From assembly GCA_021647765.1 (NCBI GenBank), contig JAKIUD010000028.1:1-39563 (forward strand): DNA of 39,563 bases, in the 5' to 3' direction. Of the stretch, positions 25,538 to 34,249 are shown piece by piece. The translations under genes and the position numbers were made by a program. Every line of letters starts with the position of its first letter. The first letter of the stretch is position 1. Under the pieces are notes generated by a model. The model made no database searches. It was not told the origin of the DNA and worked only from the letters and a program-made list of their open reading frames with translations. This DNA is from Desulfuromusa sp. (lineage in GTDB: Bacteria; Desulfobacterota; Desulfuromonadia; Desulfuromonadales; Geopsychrobacteraceae).

Positions 25538-26917
25538 TTAACCCTCTATTCCAAGTCGTTTAATCTTCTCAACTAAAGTCGTACGGTTGATCTTTAACAG
25601 CTCTGCTGCGCGTGCCTTTACCCCTTTCCCCAAGACCATCGCCTGCTTGATCATTTCCCGTTCAGTGTCGGCAATAATCTGATTCATATCGACTCCCTTA
25701 CTGGTGATTTGGTGTTTGGGGCGCGCTGTCGCTGGCAAACTCTGAATGATGTCAGAGGGAAGATCCTCACAACCAATAATCATACTGTCTGTCAGTGCGA
25801 TAGTTCGTTCAATAATATTTTCCATCTCGCGGACATTGCCCGGCCAACTGTAGGCTTCCATTGCTTCTATGGCGTCAGCGCCGATACTGACCTGTGGGCG
25901 ATTCATCTCTTTGCAAATCTTTTCTGCAAAAAAACGAGCCAATTGCGGGATGTCACCACGCCGTTCTTTCAATGCAGGCAGATGGATTGGAATCACGTTC
26001 AGACGATAGTAGAGATCTTCACGGAATTGCCCCGTCTTGATCCTCTCTGGTAAGTCGACATTGGTGGCTGAAATAACGCGGATATCCAGGTGTATCTTGC
26101 GGCTGGAACCAACTCGTTCAAATTCATGTTCCTGTAACACCCGAAGCAGTTTCATCTGTAGTTGCCGGGGCATGTCGCCGATTTCATCGAGTAAGATCGT
26201 ACCACCATTGGCTGATTCTAGTTTTCCAGGTTTGTCGGTAAAGGCACTGGTGAAAGCTCCTTTGACATGGCCGAACAGTTCAGATTCAAGTAAATCTGCC
26301 GGGATTGCACCACAGTTGATGGCAACAAAAGGTTTGTCTTTGCGTGGGCCATTGTAATGAATCGCTCTGGCAACCAGCTCTTTACCCGTACCGGAAGCAC
26401 CAAGAATCAGGATGGTTGAGTCGGTACCAGTGATTTTTTTCATTCGCCTGAAGACCTGCTGCATGACCTGACTGGTTCCAATCATATTATCAAAGCGGTA
26501 ACGGCCATGCAGTTGTTGCCATAAATATTTATTCTCAAGAACCAGTCGATTTTTTTCCAGTGCTTTAGTTACTTGAATTTTCAAACGTTCAATATTAAAG
26601 GGTTTGGTGATGTAGTCGAGAGCCCCTTCCCGCATCGCTTCGACAGCTGTTTCTGTGGAAGCATTTCCAGTAATCAGGATGACACAAGTATCAGGAGAGA
26701 CCTCCTTAACCTGCTTCAAGAGGTCGATGCCACTGATGCCTGGGAGAAACAGATCGCTAATAATCAGGTCAAACGGCTGCTTTTTGATGATAGATAGAGC
26801 CCGCTCCCCGGAATGGCAACTTTCAACTTTATACCCGGTTTGACTAAGGAGTTGAGAGAGGGCTTTGCAACTTTCCGGATCATCGTCAACCAGGAGAATT
26901 TGTGATCTTTGTGGCAT
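25538..26917 (-). CDS. Sigma-54-dependent response regulator, NtrC family, with GAFTSA loop
   Basis: This 459-residue transcription activator has a receiver domain (1-120; acidic pocket DDD at 11-13, phosphoacceptor Asp55, Lys105), an AAA+ domain (about 145-380) and a Fis-type helix-turn-helix (about 420-456). The AAA+ domain has GASGTGKE (173-180), ILLDEIGD (241-248) and the arginine-finger region. The sigma-54 contact loop reads GAFTSA (220-225) where almost all relatives have GAFTGA. GTG at 26923 is in frame, but the ATG at 26917 lies five bases after GGAG. No partner histidine kinase is next to it. Its 3' end faces hsp20 and the short peptide frame, so those are possible but unproven targets. 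Confidence 0.92.
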   Translation of the reverse strand: MPQRSQILLVDDDPESCKALSQLLSQTGYKVESCHSGERALSIIKKQPFDLIISDLFLPGISGIDLLKQVKEVSPDTCVILITGNASTETAVEAMREGALDYITKPFNIERLKIQVTKALEKNRLVLENKYLWQQLHGRYRFDNMIGTSQVMQQVFRRMKKITGTDSTILILGASGTGKELVARAIHYNGPRKDKPFVAINCGAIPADLLESELFGHVKGAFTSAFTDKPGKLESANGGTILLDEIGDMPRQLQMKLLRVLQEHEFERVGSSRKIHLDIRVISATNVDLPERIKTGQFREDLYYRLNVIPIHLPALKERRGDIPQLARFFAEKICKEMNRPQVSIGADAIEAMEAYSWPGNVREMENIIERTIALTDSMIIGCEDLPSDIIQSLPATARPKHQITSKGVDMNQIIADTEREMIKQAMVLGKGVKARAAELLKINRTTLVEKIKRLGIEG

Positions 26918-27314
26918 ATTCACTCCCTGGAAAGAAACGTCATTAGATTGACGATTAAGTTAGCATAGAAATAAATGGGTGTCCATTCGGAGTTTTGTGT
27001 GCTCGTTTGTATTAGGCAAAATTGTTTCGTCACAAGTAGTACGAATATGGTAAATAATATTTTACTTGTAGCTTGCTGAAATTCTTGAGATTCCTTGAGC
27101 ATGTTTTGTTGTCTGAGCATTTTGATACCTTTTGTGTTATAAATAAAACCCTATTCTAACTTGACATCGAGTCCTTATCCTTGTTTTTATTCAGGTACTA
27201 TAGCGATATAACTTACTGACTTTTCAGGGAAAATTCATTTAGAATGAAAAAATTTAGCCAGCCCAAAATAATATATATTTGATAATTCCCCCTTTCTCCA
27301 AAAGAGGATAAGTA
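26918..27314. other. 397-base intergenic region between the regulator and pyruvate carboxylase
   Basis: This AT-rich region holds the start regions of two divergent genes. I see no convincing coding frame, no strong hairpin and no repeat. The only signal I would note is the candidate promoter at 27161-27190. Confidence 0.6.
27161..27190 (+). promoter_or_regulatory. Candidate sigma-70 promoter of pyc
   Basis: A perfect TTGACA (27161-27166) is followed 18 bases later by TTTTAT, a mediocre -10. The start codon is about 125 bases downstream, leaving a long AT-rich leader. Confidence 0.35.
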
Positions 27315-30300
27315 ATGCCTATAACGAAATTTAAAAAAATTATGGCAGCAAATCGTGGTGAAATTGCAATTCGGATTTTTCGAGCTTGTACAGAACTTGG
27401 AATTTCAACAGTCGCAATCTACTCGGATGAAGATCGCTTGTCTCTGCACCGTTATAAGGCAGATGAAGCCTACCTGATTGGGCAAGGTAAGGATCCAATT
27501 GATGCCTATTTAGGGATTGATGAAATTATCGACCTGGCGCGTAAAAAGGATGTTGATGCGATCCATCCCGGTTATGGATTCTTGTCTGAAAATGCCGATT
27601 TTGCCGAAGCCTGTGAACGTGCAGGGATCGCCTTTATCGGCCCCACTCCAGAGATTCAGCGGAAGCTTGGTGACAAAATTTCAGGGCGTCAGGTCGCCAT
27701 TGAGGCAGGGGTGCCGACTGTTCCGGGAACTGAAAACCCTGTGGAGACAAACGAAGAGGCGCTTATCTTTGCTAAATCAGCAGGTTATCCGATCATTGTC
27801 AAGGCGAGTTCCGGTGGCGGTGGTCGGGGAATGCGGGTGGCACAGAATCAGAAGGAGTTGCTCGAAGGGCTAAAAAGTGCAGCCTCTGAGGCGAAAGCGG
27901 CTTTTGGTGATGCGACGGTTTTTCTGGAAAAATATATTGAGAACCCTAAACATATTGAAGTTCAAATCCTTGGAGATAAATACGGGAACCTGGTTCATTT
28001 CTATGAGCGGGATTGCTCTATTCAACGTCGTCATCAAAAGGTGATTGAAATCGCACCATCTTTGCATTTAACAAAAAAGAAGCGTGAAGAACTTTGTGGG
28101 CTGGCGCTGAAAATTGCAAAAGTGGTTGACTATATCAATGCTGGAACAGTCGAATTTTTATTGGATAAAGAGCAGAACTTTTATTTTATCGAAGTGAATC
28201 CACGTATCCAGGTTGAACATACTGTGACTGAACTGGTGACGATGCGTAATCTGGTGCAGGCTCAGATTCGTATCGCTGAAGGGTATAAACTTTCTGATCC
28301 GGAAATTGGGATAAAAAGTCAGAAAGATATTGAGTTGCGCGGTTATGCAATACAGTCGCGGATTACGACCGAAGATCCGAACAATAACTTTGCCCCTGAT
28401 TTCGGGACAATTAAAGCATATCGAACTGCTGCCGGATTTGGTGTTCGTCTTGATGCAGCTGCCGGTTACGCCGGAGCGCATATTTCACCATACTATGATT
28501 CTCTTCTGGTCAAGATTTCTACCTGGGGTCTGACTTTTGAGGATGCTGCCAGAATCATGCACCGGGCGTTGCAGGAATTTCGCATCCGCGGTGTCAAAAC
28601 TAATATTGGGTTCCTCGAAAAAGTGATGACTCATCCGGTTTTCCTGGAAGGAGATTGTAATACCTCATTCCTCGATAAGCACCCGGAGGTTTTTGATCTG
28701 CGGATCAAAAAAGATCGTGCCAATAAAATTCTCAATTATATTGGCCATACCGCAGTCAATGGTTATCCCGGGATCGTTCCAGAGAGAGCCCTGAAATTTG
28801 CGAACCTGCGCGAGCCCGATCTTCCAGAAATTCCCTATGGACAGCAACATCCCCGCGGCACCCGTGATATTTTACGTGAAAAAGGTCCTGAAGGTTTGGC
28901 AGAATGGGTGCGTAAACACAAGCAACTGCTGCTGACCGACACCACTATGCGCGATGCTCATCAATCATTGATGGCAACCCGGGTTCGGACGTTTGATCTG
29001 GATCGTATTGCCGAAGCGACGGCACATCTGGGGGGTGGCTTATTTTCACTGGAGATGTGGGGTGGTGCAACTTTCGATGTTTCAATGCGTTTTTTGCGTG
29101 AGGATCCGTGGGAACGTCTTGATCGTATGCGTAGAAAAATTCCAAACATCCTCTTTCAGATGTTACTGCGTGGTTCCAATGCCGTTGGCTATACCAATTA
29201 CCCGGATAATGTCGTGCAGGAATTTGTCAGTAAATCTGCTGAAAGTGGCATTGATGTTTTTCGTATATTCGACTCTCTGAACTGGACCAAGGGGATGCAA
29301 GTCGCGATGGAGGCAGTGCAAAAAAGTGGGACTATCTGTGAAGCTGCGATCTGTTATACCGGTGATATTCTTGATCTGAAAAGGGATAAATATCCCCTTG
29401 AATACTATGTCAATATGGCTAAGGAGCTGGAACAGATGGGTGCTCATATCCTGGCAATCAAGGATATGGCTGGTTTACTTAAACCCTTTGCCGCCGAAAA
29501 GTTGATTAAAGCATTGAAGAACGAAATCGGACTACCGATTCATCTCCATACTCATGATACTTCCAGCAATGGTGGCTCTATGCTGCTGATGGCAACTCAG
29601 GCTGGTTGCGACATTGTTGATGTTGCCCTCTCATCAATTTCTGGATTGACTGCTCAGCCTAATTTGAATGCACTGCTGGCGACACTGGAAGGCACCATCT
29701 GGGATCCACAATTAGATATAGATGGAATGCAAAAGCTGGCCAACTATTGGGAAACCTGCCGGACTTACTACGCTCCGTTTGAATCAGAATTACGCAGCGG
29801 TACGGCGCAGGTTTATTATCATGAGATTCCCGGTGGCCAATATTCCAACTACAAACCCCAGGTTGAGGGGCTGGGATTGGGGCATCGTTGGGAAGAGTGT
29901 AAAGAAATGTACCGCAAGGTCAACGACATGTTTGGTGATTTGATCAAGGTGACACCTTCATCAAAAATTGTCGGCGATATGGCGATGTTTATGGTGCAGA
30001 ACAATCTGGAGCCGGAGGATGTTTATCAGCGGGGGCACGAGTTAACTTTTCCGCAGGGTGTTATCGATTTTTTTAAAGGGATGATTGGGCAGCCCTACGG
30101 GGGCTTTCCAGAAAAATTGCAGAAAATTATCCTGAAAGGGGAACAGCCGTTGACCCATCGTCCTGGTGAATTGCTTGAGCCTGTCGATTTTCTCTTGAAG
30201 CGGGACGAATTGGAAAAAAAACTAAATCATAAAGTGTCAGAGCGTGATGTTCTTTCTGCGGTTCTTTACCCCGGTGTTTTTGAAGAATTTGACCGTTTTC

Positions 30301-30767
30301 GGCAAGAATACAGTGACGTTTCGGTCTTGCCGACTCCGGTATTTTTCTATGGTCTTGATGTTGGGGACGAAGCCACGATTGATATCGAGGCTGGAAAAAC
30401 TCTGATCGTAAAGTTGAATGCTATCGGCCGGGTTCGTGAAGACGGCACCCGAAATATTTATTTTGAATTGAATGGTGAACCACGTAGTGCCACAATCATT
30501 GATCTTTCTGTTGAAGCAGATGAAAGCTGCCATGTGCAGGCTGATCCAGATGATAGTAAAGAAGTCGGAGCGCCGATGCCGGGTAAAATATTCAAGATGA
30601 TGGTTAGCGTTGGTGATGAAGTTGCCGAAGAAGATGTCCTTCTGGTTACTGAGGCGATGAAAATGGAGACAAACGTCAAGGCTCCCAAAAGTGGTGTCAT
30701 TAAAGAACTTATTTTTGGTGAAGGGGATCATATCGATCAGGGTGATCTGCTGGTTGTTCTGGAGTAA
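27315..30767 (+). CDS. pyc: Pyruvate carboxylase
   Basis: This biotin enzyme carboxylates pyruvate to oxaloacetate with ATP and bicarbonate, refilling the citric-acid cycle and feeding gluconeogenesis. The 1150 residues match the single-chain form: biotin carboxylase (about 1-455; HPGYGFLSENADFAEAC, the ATP loop KASSGGGGRGMR, EVNPRIQVEHTVTE), carboxyltransferase (about 530-800; TDTTMRDAHQSLMATRVRT, GGATFDVSMRFL, HLHTHDTS metal site), the linking PYC/OADA domain (about 820-1040) and the biotinyl domain with EAMKMET, Lys1116. GAGGAT precedes the ATG. The gene is a single transcription unit. The 3' flank is filled by two miniature repeats rather than a plain terminator. The presence of a full-length enzyme fits an acetate- or pyruvate-metabolising anaerobe. 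Confidence 0.97.
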   Translation: MPITKFKKIMAANRGEIAIRIFRACTELGISTVAIYSDEDRLSLHRYKADEAYLIGQGKDPIDAYLGIDEIIDLARKKDVDAIHPGYGFLSENADFAEACERAGIAFIGPTPEIQRKLGDKISGRQVAIEAGVPTVPGTENPVETNEEALIFAKSAGYPIIVKASSGGGGRGMRVAQNQKELLEGLKSAASEAKAAFGDATVFLEKYIENPKHIEVQILGDKYGNLVHFYERDCSIQRRHQKVIEIAPSLHLTKKKREELCGLALKIAKVVDYINAGTVEFLLDKEQNFYFIEVNPRIQVEHTVTELVTMRNLVQAQIRIAEGYKLSDPEIGIKSQKDIELRGYAIQSRITTEDPNNNFAPDFGTIKAYRTAAGFGVRLDAAAGYAGAHISPYYDSLLVKISTWGLTFEDAARIMHRALQEFRIRGVKTNIGFLEKVMTHPVFLEGDCNTSFLDKHPEVFDLRIKKDRANKILNYIGHTAVNGYPGIVPERALKFANLREPDLPEIPYGQQHPRGTRDILREKGPEGLAEWVRKHKQLLLTDTTMRDAHQSLMATRVRTFDLDRIAEATAHLGGGLFSLEMWGGATFDVSMRFLREDPWERLDRMRRKIPNILFQMLLRGSNAVGYTNYPDNVVQEFVSKSAESGIDVFRIFDSLNWTKGMQVAMEAVQKSGTICEAAICYTGDILDLKRDKYPLEYYVNMAKELEQMGAHILAIKDMAGLLKPFAAEKLIKALKNEIGLPIHLHTHDTSSNGGSMLLMATQAGCDIVDVALSSISGLTAQPNLNALLATLEGTIWDPQLDIDGMQKLANYWETCRTYYAPFESELRSGTAQVYYHEIPGGQYSNYKPQVEGLGLGHRWEECKEMYRKVNDMFGDLIKVTPSSKIVGDMAMFMVQNNLEPEDVYQRGHELTFPQGVIDFFKGMIGQPYGGFPEKLQKIILKGEQPLTHRPGELLEPVDFLLKRDELEKKLNHKVSERDVLSAVLYPGVFEEFDRFRQEYSDVSVLPTPVFFYGLDVGDEATIDIEAGKTLIVKLNAIGRVREDGTRNIYFELNGEPRSATIIDLSVEADESCHVQADPDDSKEVGAPMPGKIFKMMVSVGDEVAEEDVLLVTEAMKMETNVKAPKSGVIKELIFGEGDHIDQGDLLVVLE

Positions 30768-30777
30768 AATGATGCTC

Positions 30778-30896
30778 CAGCAAAGTCGGACTGTCCTCGC
30801 ACGGGGGCTGTTCCAGGCTTTTTTGGTGCGAATCGCCACATTTTCATGGCTCGTAAATTCTTGGGTCAGCCCGATGGTGCTGGGGACAGCCCCGAG
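30778..30896. repeat. Miniature repeat, copy 1 (about 118 bp)
   Basis: This segment matches the reverse complement of 35460-35577 along its full length, including CAGCAAA, GGGGGCTGT, CCAGGCTTTT, CTCGTAAA and CCCGATGGTGC in the same order; by eye about three quarters of bases agree. Its ends carry GGACTGTCC and GGGGACAGCCCC, imperfect inverted ends. No protein is encoded. It begins 11 bases after the pyc stop codon. Confidence 0.85.
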
Positions 30897-30992
30897 ATTA
30901 CTATAAACATTTTCCGCCCTGATCTCAAATCAGCTGCTTCATTTCGGCTGCGTCACACGGGAAATGGCAGTTCAAATTTAGCACTGCGGGGA

Positions 30993-31074
30993 GGGGACTG
31001 ATTTTGTTTTTCATCGTTTCAATATCGGGGACAGAATAATTTTCGCATAAAACCTCGAAAAAAATTCAGTCCCC
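30993..31074. repeat. Second miniature repeat with GGGGACTGA/TCAGTCCCC ends
   Basis: The left end GGGGACTGATTTTG and the right end AAAAATTCAGTCCCC are near-perfect inverted copies, and a further GGGGACAGAAT lies inside at about 31027. The 82-base element is distinct in sequence from the repeat at 30778-30896 but shares the GGGGAC end. Elements of this type are often mobilised by REP-associated tyrosine transposases; that link is inference. The remaining parts of 30768-31147 hold no visible gene. Confidence 0.7.
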
Positions 31075-31147
31075 TTGGTTCAGTGAAAAATTTAATCTGT
31101 TTCCCGACTTTATAAGTAGCAACCTGAATAGCAACTCAAAATCAAAG

Positions 31148-32149
31148 TCAAAATTCCTGAGCCAGATTTTTTTGCAGCAGGTAGCGTCCAACTTGTTCGG
31201 CATGGTGACAGGCAACCTGGTGTTCATCGCTGATTTTTAACAGTTGGGGTTCCTGCTGCTTGCACAGGTTGTCTGCATAGGGGCAACGTGGGTGAAAATA
31301 ACAACCGCCGGGAGGATTGATCGGAGATGGAATTTCACCGGCCAGGGCAGTTGGTCGCGGGTGATTAGGGTCAGGTACTGGAACCGCATTCAGCAGCGCT
31401 TCGGTGTAGGGATGACAGGGCTTTTTATACAGTTCTGTAGCACTGGTTAGTTCAACAATTTTACCCAGATACATGACTGCAATCCGATCACTGACGTGTT
31501 CAATGACCGCCAGGTCGTGGGCAATAAAAAGATAGCTGAGATCGTGCTCTTTTTGAACCCCCTGCAAAAGATTCAATATTTGGGCTTGTACCGATAGGTC
31601 AAGTGCAGAAACGGGTTCATCGGCAATAATCAGTTGAGGCTCAACTGCCAGTGCTCGGGCAATTCCAATACGCTGGCGCTGGCCACCGGAAAATTCGTGG
31701 GGATAACGCTGTTCATGTTCGGCCGTCAGTCCCACTTTTTCCAGCAGTTCGATAACCCGATCACGAACTTGTCGAGGGGGTGCCAAGCGGTGAATCAGGA
31801 GTGGTTCACTTAAAATAGTTCCGATTGTCATGCGTGGATTTAAGGATGAAAAGGGATCCTGAAATATCATTTGCATGCGTCGACGATAGGGACGCATCTG
31901 TTTGGAGGAAAGGTGGGTCAACTCATCTCCGTTAAAAAAAATCTGGCCTACATCTGGTTGTAATAATTTTAAAATCAGTTTTCCTGTGGTCGACTTTCCA
32001 CAGCCAGATTCACCCACTAAACCCAAGGTTTCTCCCTGTTTTAGAGTGATGGAAAAATTGTCAACAGCAACCAGTTGACCGGATGTCCGACCCAGAGAAT
32101 CGGTGATACGAAAACTCTTCCGCAGATTTTTAACTTCAAGTAATGTCAA
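31148..32149 (-). CDS. oppF: Oligopeptide/dipeptide ABC transporter ATPase, OppF/DppF type
   Basis: One of the paired ATPases that power peptide import. The 333-residue product has GESGCGKST (Walker A), FQDPFSSLNPRMTIG (the family Q-loop), signature FSGGQRQRIGIARALA, IIADEPVSALD (Walker B) and the C-terminal zinc/FeS-like segment GCYFHPRCPYADNLC that marks the OppD/OppF class. The start appears to be TTG at 32149: an in-frame stop lies just before it and the next ATG is within the domain. It follows oppD after 40 bases. No peptide-binding protein or permease genes are beside it, so the membrane partners must be encoded elsewhere. Confidence 0.9.
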   Translation of the reverse strand: MTLLEVKNLRKSFRITDSLGRTSGQLVAVDNFSITLKQGETLGLVGESGCGKSTTGKLILKLLQPDVGQIFFNGDELTHLSSKQMRPYRRRMQMIFQDPFSSLNPRMTIGTILSEPLLIHRLAPPRQVRDRVIELLEKVGLTAEHEQRYPHEFSGGQRQRIGIARALAVEPQLIIADEPVSALDLSVQAQILNLLQGVQKEHDLSYLFIAHDLAVIEHVSDRIAVMYLGKIVELTSATELYKKPCHPYTEALLNAVPVPDPNHPRPTALAGEIPSPINPPGGCYFHPRCPYADNLCKQQEPQLLKISDEHQVACHHAEQVGRYLLQKNLAQEF

Positions 32150-32189
32150 CGTTTATTGTCTCACAGAAATTTTTGCGACGTCATCAAGG

Positions 32190-33146
32190 TTAATATCTCC
32201 AGCAGCGAACCCAGTGATTCGGCTCATTTTCTTCTAGTTTTGGCAATTGATGACCGCAGGGAGCACAAGGCCCAGAACAGCGATCAAGAAACAAACACCC
32301 TTCAAGTTGCTCTCTTAAATCAGGCAGTTGTCCGGGAATGGTCGGAAGAGCCTGCTGTTGTCCCAGACGTGGGATACATTGTAGTAATCCTTGAGTATAG
32401 GGATGTAATGGGTTTTTAAAGATTTTCTTGACTGTCCCTGCTTCAACAATTTGTCCTGCGTACATCACTGCAAGCTTATCCGCATTGCCAGCGACAACTC
32501 CGAGATCATGGCTGATCAACAATGTTGCCATTTGCCGTTGCTGTTTCAACTCCAGCAATAAATCCATAATCTGAGCCTGAATTGTGACATCCAGTGCCGT
32601 GGTTGGTTCATCAGCAATCAGTAGTTTTGGATCACATGCTAACGCGATGGCAATCATGATCCGCTGACGTTGTCCGCCAGACAATTGGTGGGGATAATTA
32701 CGTAATCTGCGCCCAGGATCGGAGATTCCGACCTGGGTTAACAACTCAGCTGCTTGCTCCAGAGCTTGCTGTTTTGTGTCGCCCTGGTGGAGGCGTAGAA
32801 CTTCGGCAATCTGTTCACCAATCCGCAGAACCGGATTGAGTGAAGTCATCGGTTCTTGAAAGATCATCGAAATATCGTTGCCACGAATGCGGCGCATTTC
32901 GACATCAGGTAAATGTAATAGATCACGACCATCAAGGGTGATTTCCCCACCGACAATTCGACCTGGCTCCGGAAGCAAGCGGAGCAGCGAAAGAGCTGTC
33001 ATTGATTTACCGCACCCTGATTCACCGACTAATGCCAGGGTTTCCCCTTGATCAATAGTGAAAGATACGTCATCAACTGCTTTGATAAGGCCAGTCCGGG
33101 TGAAAAAATAGCTCTGCAGATTCTTAACGACAAGGCGTGGTGGCAT
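32190..33146 (-). CDS. oppD: Oligopeptide/dipeptide ABC transporter ATPase, OppD/DppD type
   Basis: This is the partner ATPase of OppF. The 318-residue product has GESGCGKSM (Walker A), IFQEPMTSLNPVLRIG, signature LSGGQRQRIMIAIALA, LIADEPTTALDVTIQAQ (Walker B) and a C-terminal cysteine segment (GCLFLDRCSGPCAPCG). The frame opens at 33206, but the ATG at 33146 begins the conserved domain and has GAGAG upstream. It is transcribed divergently from the PHP gene. Together with oppF it forms an isolated ATPase pair, which differs from the usual oppABCDF or dppABCDF operons. Substrate could be di- or oligopeptides, or nickel in related systems. Confidence 0.9.
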   Translation of the reverse strand: MPPRLVVKNLQSYFFTRTGLIKAVDDVSFTIDQGETLALVGESGCGKSMTALSLLRLLPEPGRIVGGEITLDGRDLLHLPDVEMRRIRGNDISMIFQEPMTSLNPVLRIGEQIAEVLRLHQGDTKQQALEQAAELLTQVGISDPGRRLRNYPHQLSGGQRQRIMIAIALACDPKLLIADEPTTALDVTIQAQIMDLLLELKQQRQMATLLISHDLGVVAGNADKLAVMYAGQIVEAGTVKKIFKNPLHPYTQGLLQCIPRLGQQQALPTIPGQLPDLREQLEGCLFLDRCSGPCAPCGHQLPKLEENEPNHWVRCWRY

Positions 33147-33280
33147 GGTCAATCTACTCTCGTTAACGGTTGACTTATGTGTACAGGTTTGCGCGTGAAT
33201 GGTCAAGAGTTCTGAAATATTTGAATATTATTTGCCAGAAATGGCTGGATTCTTCCTCTGGAAAAAGAAATAATGGACAG

Positions 33281-34153
33281 ATGAAAACGAGATACGTTGA
33301 TTTACATTTGCATTCGACCTGTTCTGATGGTTTTTTTTCTCCGGAAGAAGTGGTTGGTCTTGCAGAGAGTGCCGGGCTAGTGACTATTGCTTTGGCAGAT
33401 CATGACAATATTGATGGAATCAGTCGCGCCATGCAGGCAGGTATTTTGTCGGGGGTTGAGATTCTTGCGGGCGTCGAGTTATCAAGCCAGTGGCATAAAT
33501 ATACTGACATGCATCTATTGGGCTATGGGTTTGATTATCAAGACCCTTATCTGATCAGGGCTTTAACTGAATTTCAGGAATTCCGGGCGACTCGAAATCG
33601 GCAGATTGTTGAACTGGTTAATCTGAAGTTGCTCGATGAAAAGCGCCAGCCAATCGATCCTGATGCTGTTCAGCGATTGGCGGGGGGAACAATCGGTCGT
33701 CCCCACATCGCCTTAGCTTTACGACAGGCTGGATTAGTCAGAAATAATGACGAAGCTTTTTCACACTATCTGGTTCCCTGCAATGTGCTGAAACGCTATT
33801 TTCCTGCAGATGAAGCCATTAATCTGATTCATGGTAGCGGTGGAATTGTTGTGTTAGCTCACCCGCCATACGTGACTCGTGACCGGCACAAACTTGAGCT
33901 ATTGGTTGCTGAACTGGTTGATTTAGGTCTGGATGGAATTGAGGCTTACAATAATGGTTCTGGTTTAGAAGATACCGACTGGCTGATCAAACTGGCTCGG
34001 AAACATGATCTGGTTGTGTCTGGCGGCTCCGACTTTCATGGTGACAGCGGATCGATGATTGAGGTTGGCAAAGGTGTCCGTGGAATTCGGGTTCCTTACA
34101 GTTGTGTCGGAGAAATTAAGGGGGCATTGAAGCGCCTTCACCAAAAATCCTGA
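33281..34153 (+). CDS. PHP-domain phosphoesterase (YciV/RNase AM-like)
   Basis: The 290-residue product has the metal-binding PHP motifs of polymerase and histidinol phosphatase-like proteins: DLHLHSTCSDG at the N terminus, ALADHDNIDG, the histidine of VLAHPP in the middle and SGGSDFHGD near the end. This arrangement matches the 3',5'-nucleoside bisphosphate phosphatase / 5'-3' exoribonuclease family (YciV, also called RNase AM), which removes pAp-type nucleotides and trims RNA 5' ends; that specificity is inferred. The frame is open upstream, but the ATG at 33281 starts just before the first motif, with GGA ahead of it. It diverges from oppD and converges with the M20 peptidase. Confidence 0.85.
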   Translation: MKTRYVDLHLHSTCSDGFFSPEEVVGLAESAGLVTIALADHDNIDGISRAMQAGILSGVEILAGVELSSQWHKYTDMHLLGYGFDYQDPYLIRALTEFQEFRATRNRQIVELVNLKLLDEKRQPIDPDAVQRLAGGTIGRPHIALALRQAGLVRNNDEAFSHYLVPCNVLKRYFPADEAINLIHGSGGIVVLAHPPYVTRDRHKLELLVAELVDLGLDGIEAYNNGSGLEDTDWLIKLARKHDLVVSGGSDFHGDSGSMIEVGKGVRGIRVPYSCVGEIKGALKRLHQKS

Positions 34154-34249
34154 ACTGGTAACGCCATCAGATCTGTTGAAATCTTTCAATCGCTTCAGTA
34201 ATCGGTGGCGGCTGACTCTTCTTTATGTGCGTGGCTGCTTGCATCAGAA

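Noticed and set aside
30237..30839. 200-residue frame on the minus strand within the end of pyc
   Set aside because: It is antisense to conserved carboxylase and biotinyl domains and shows no family features or ribosome site.
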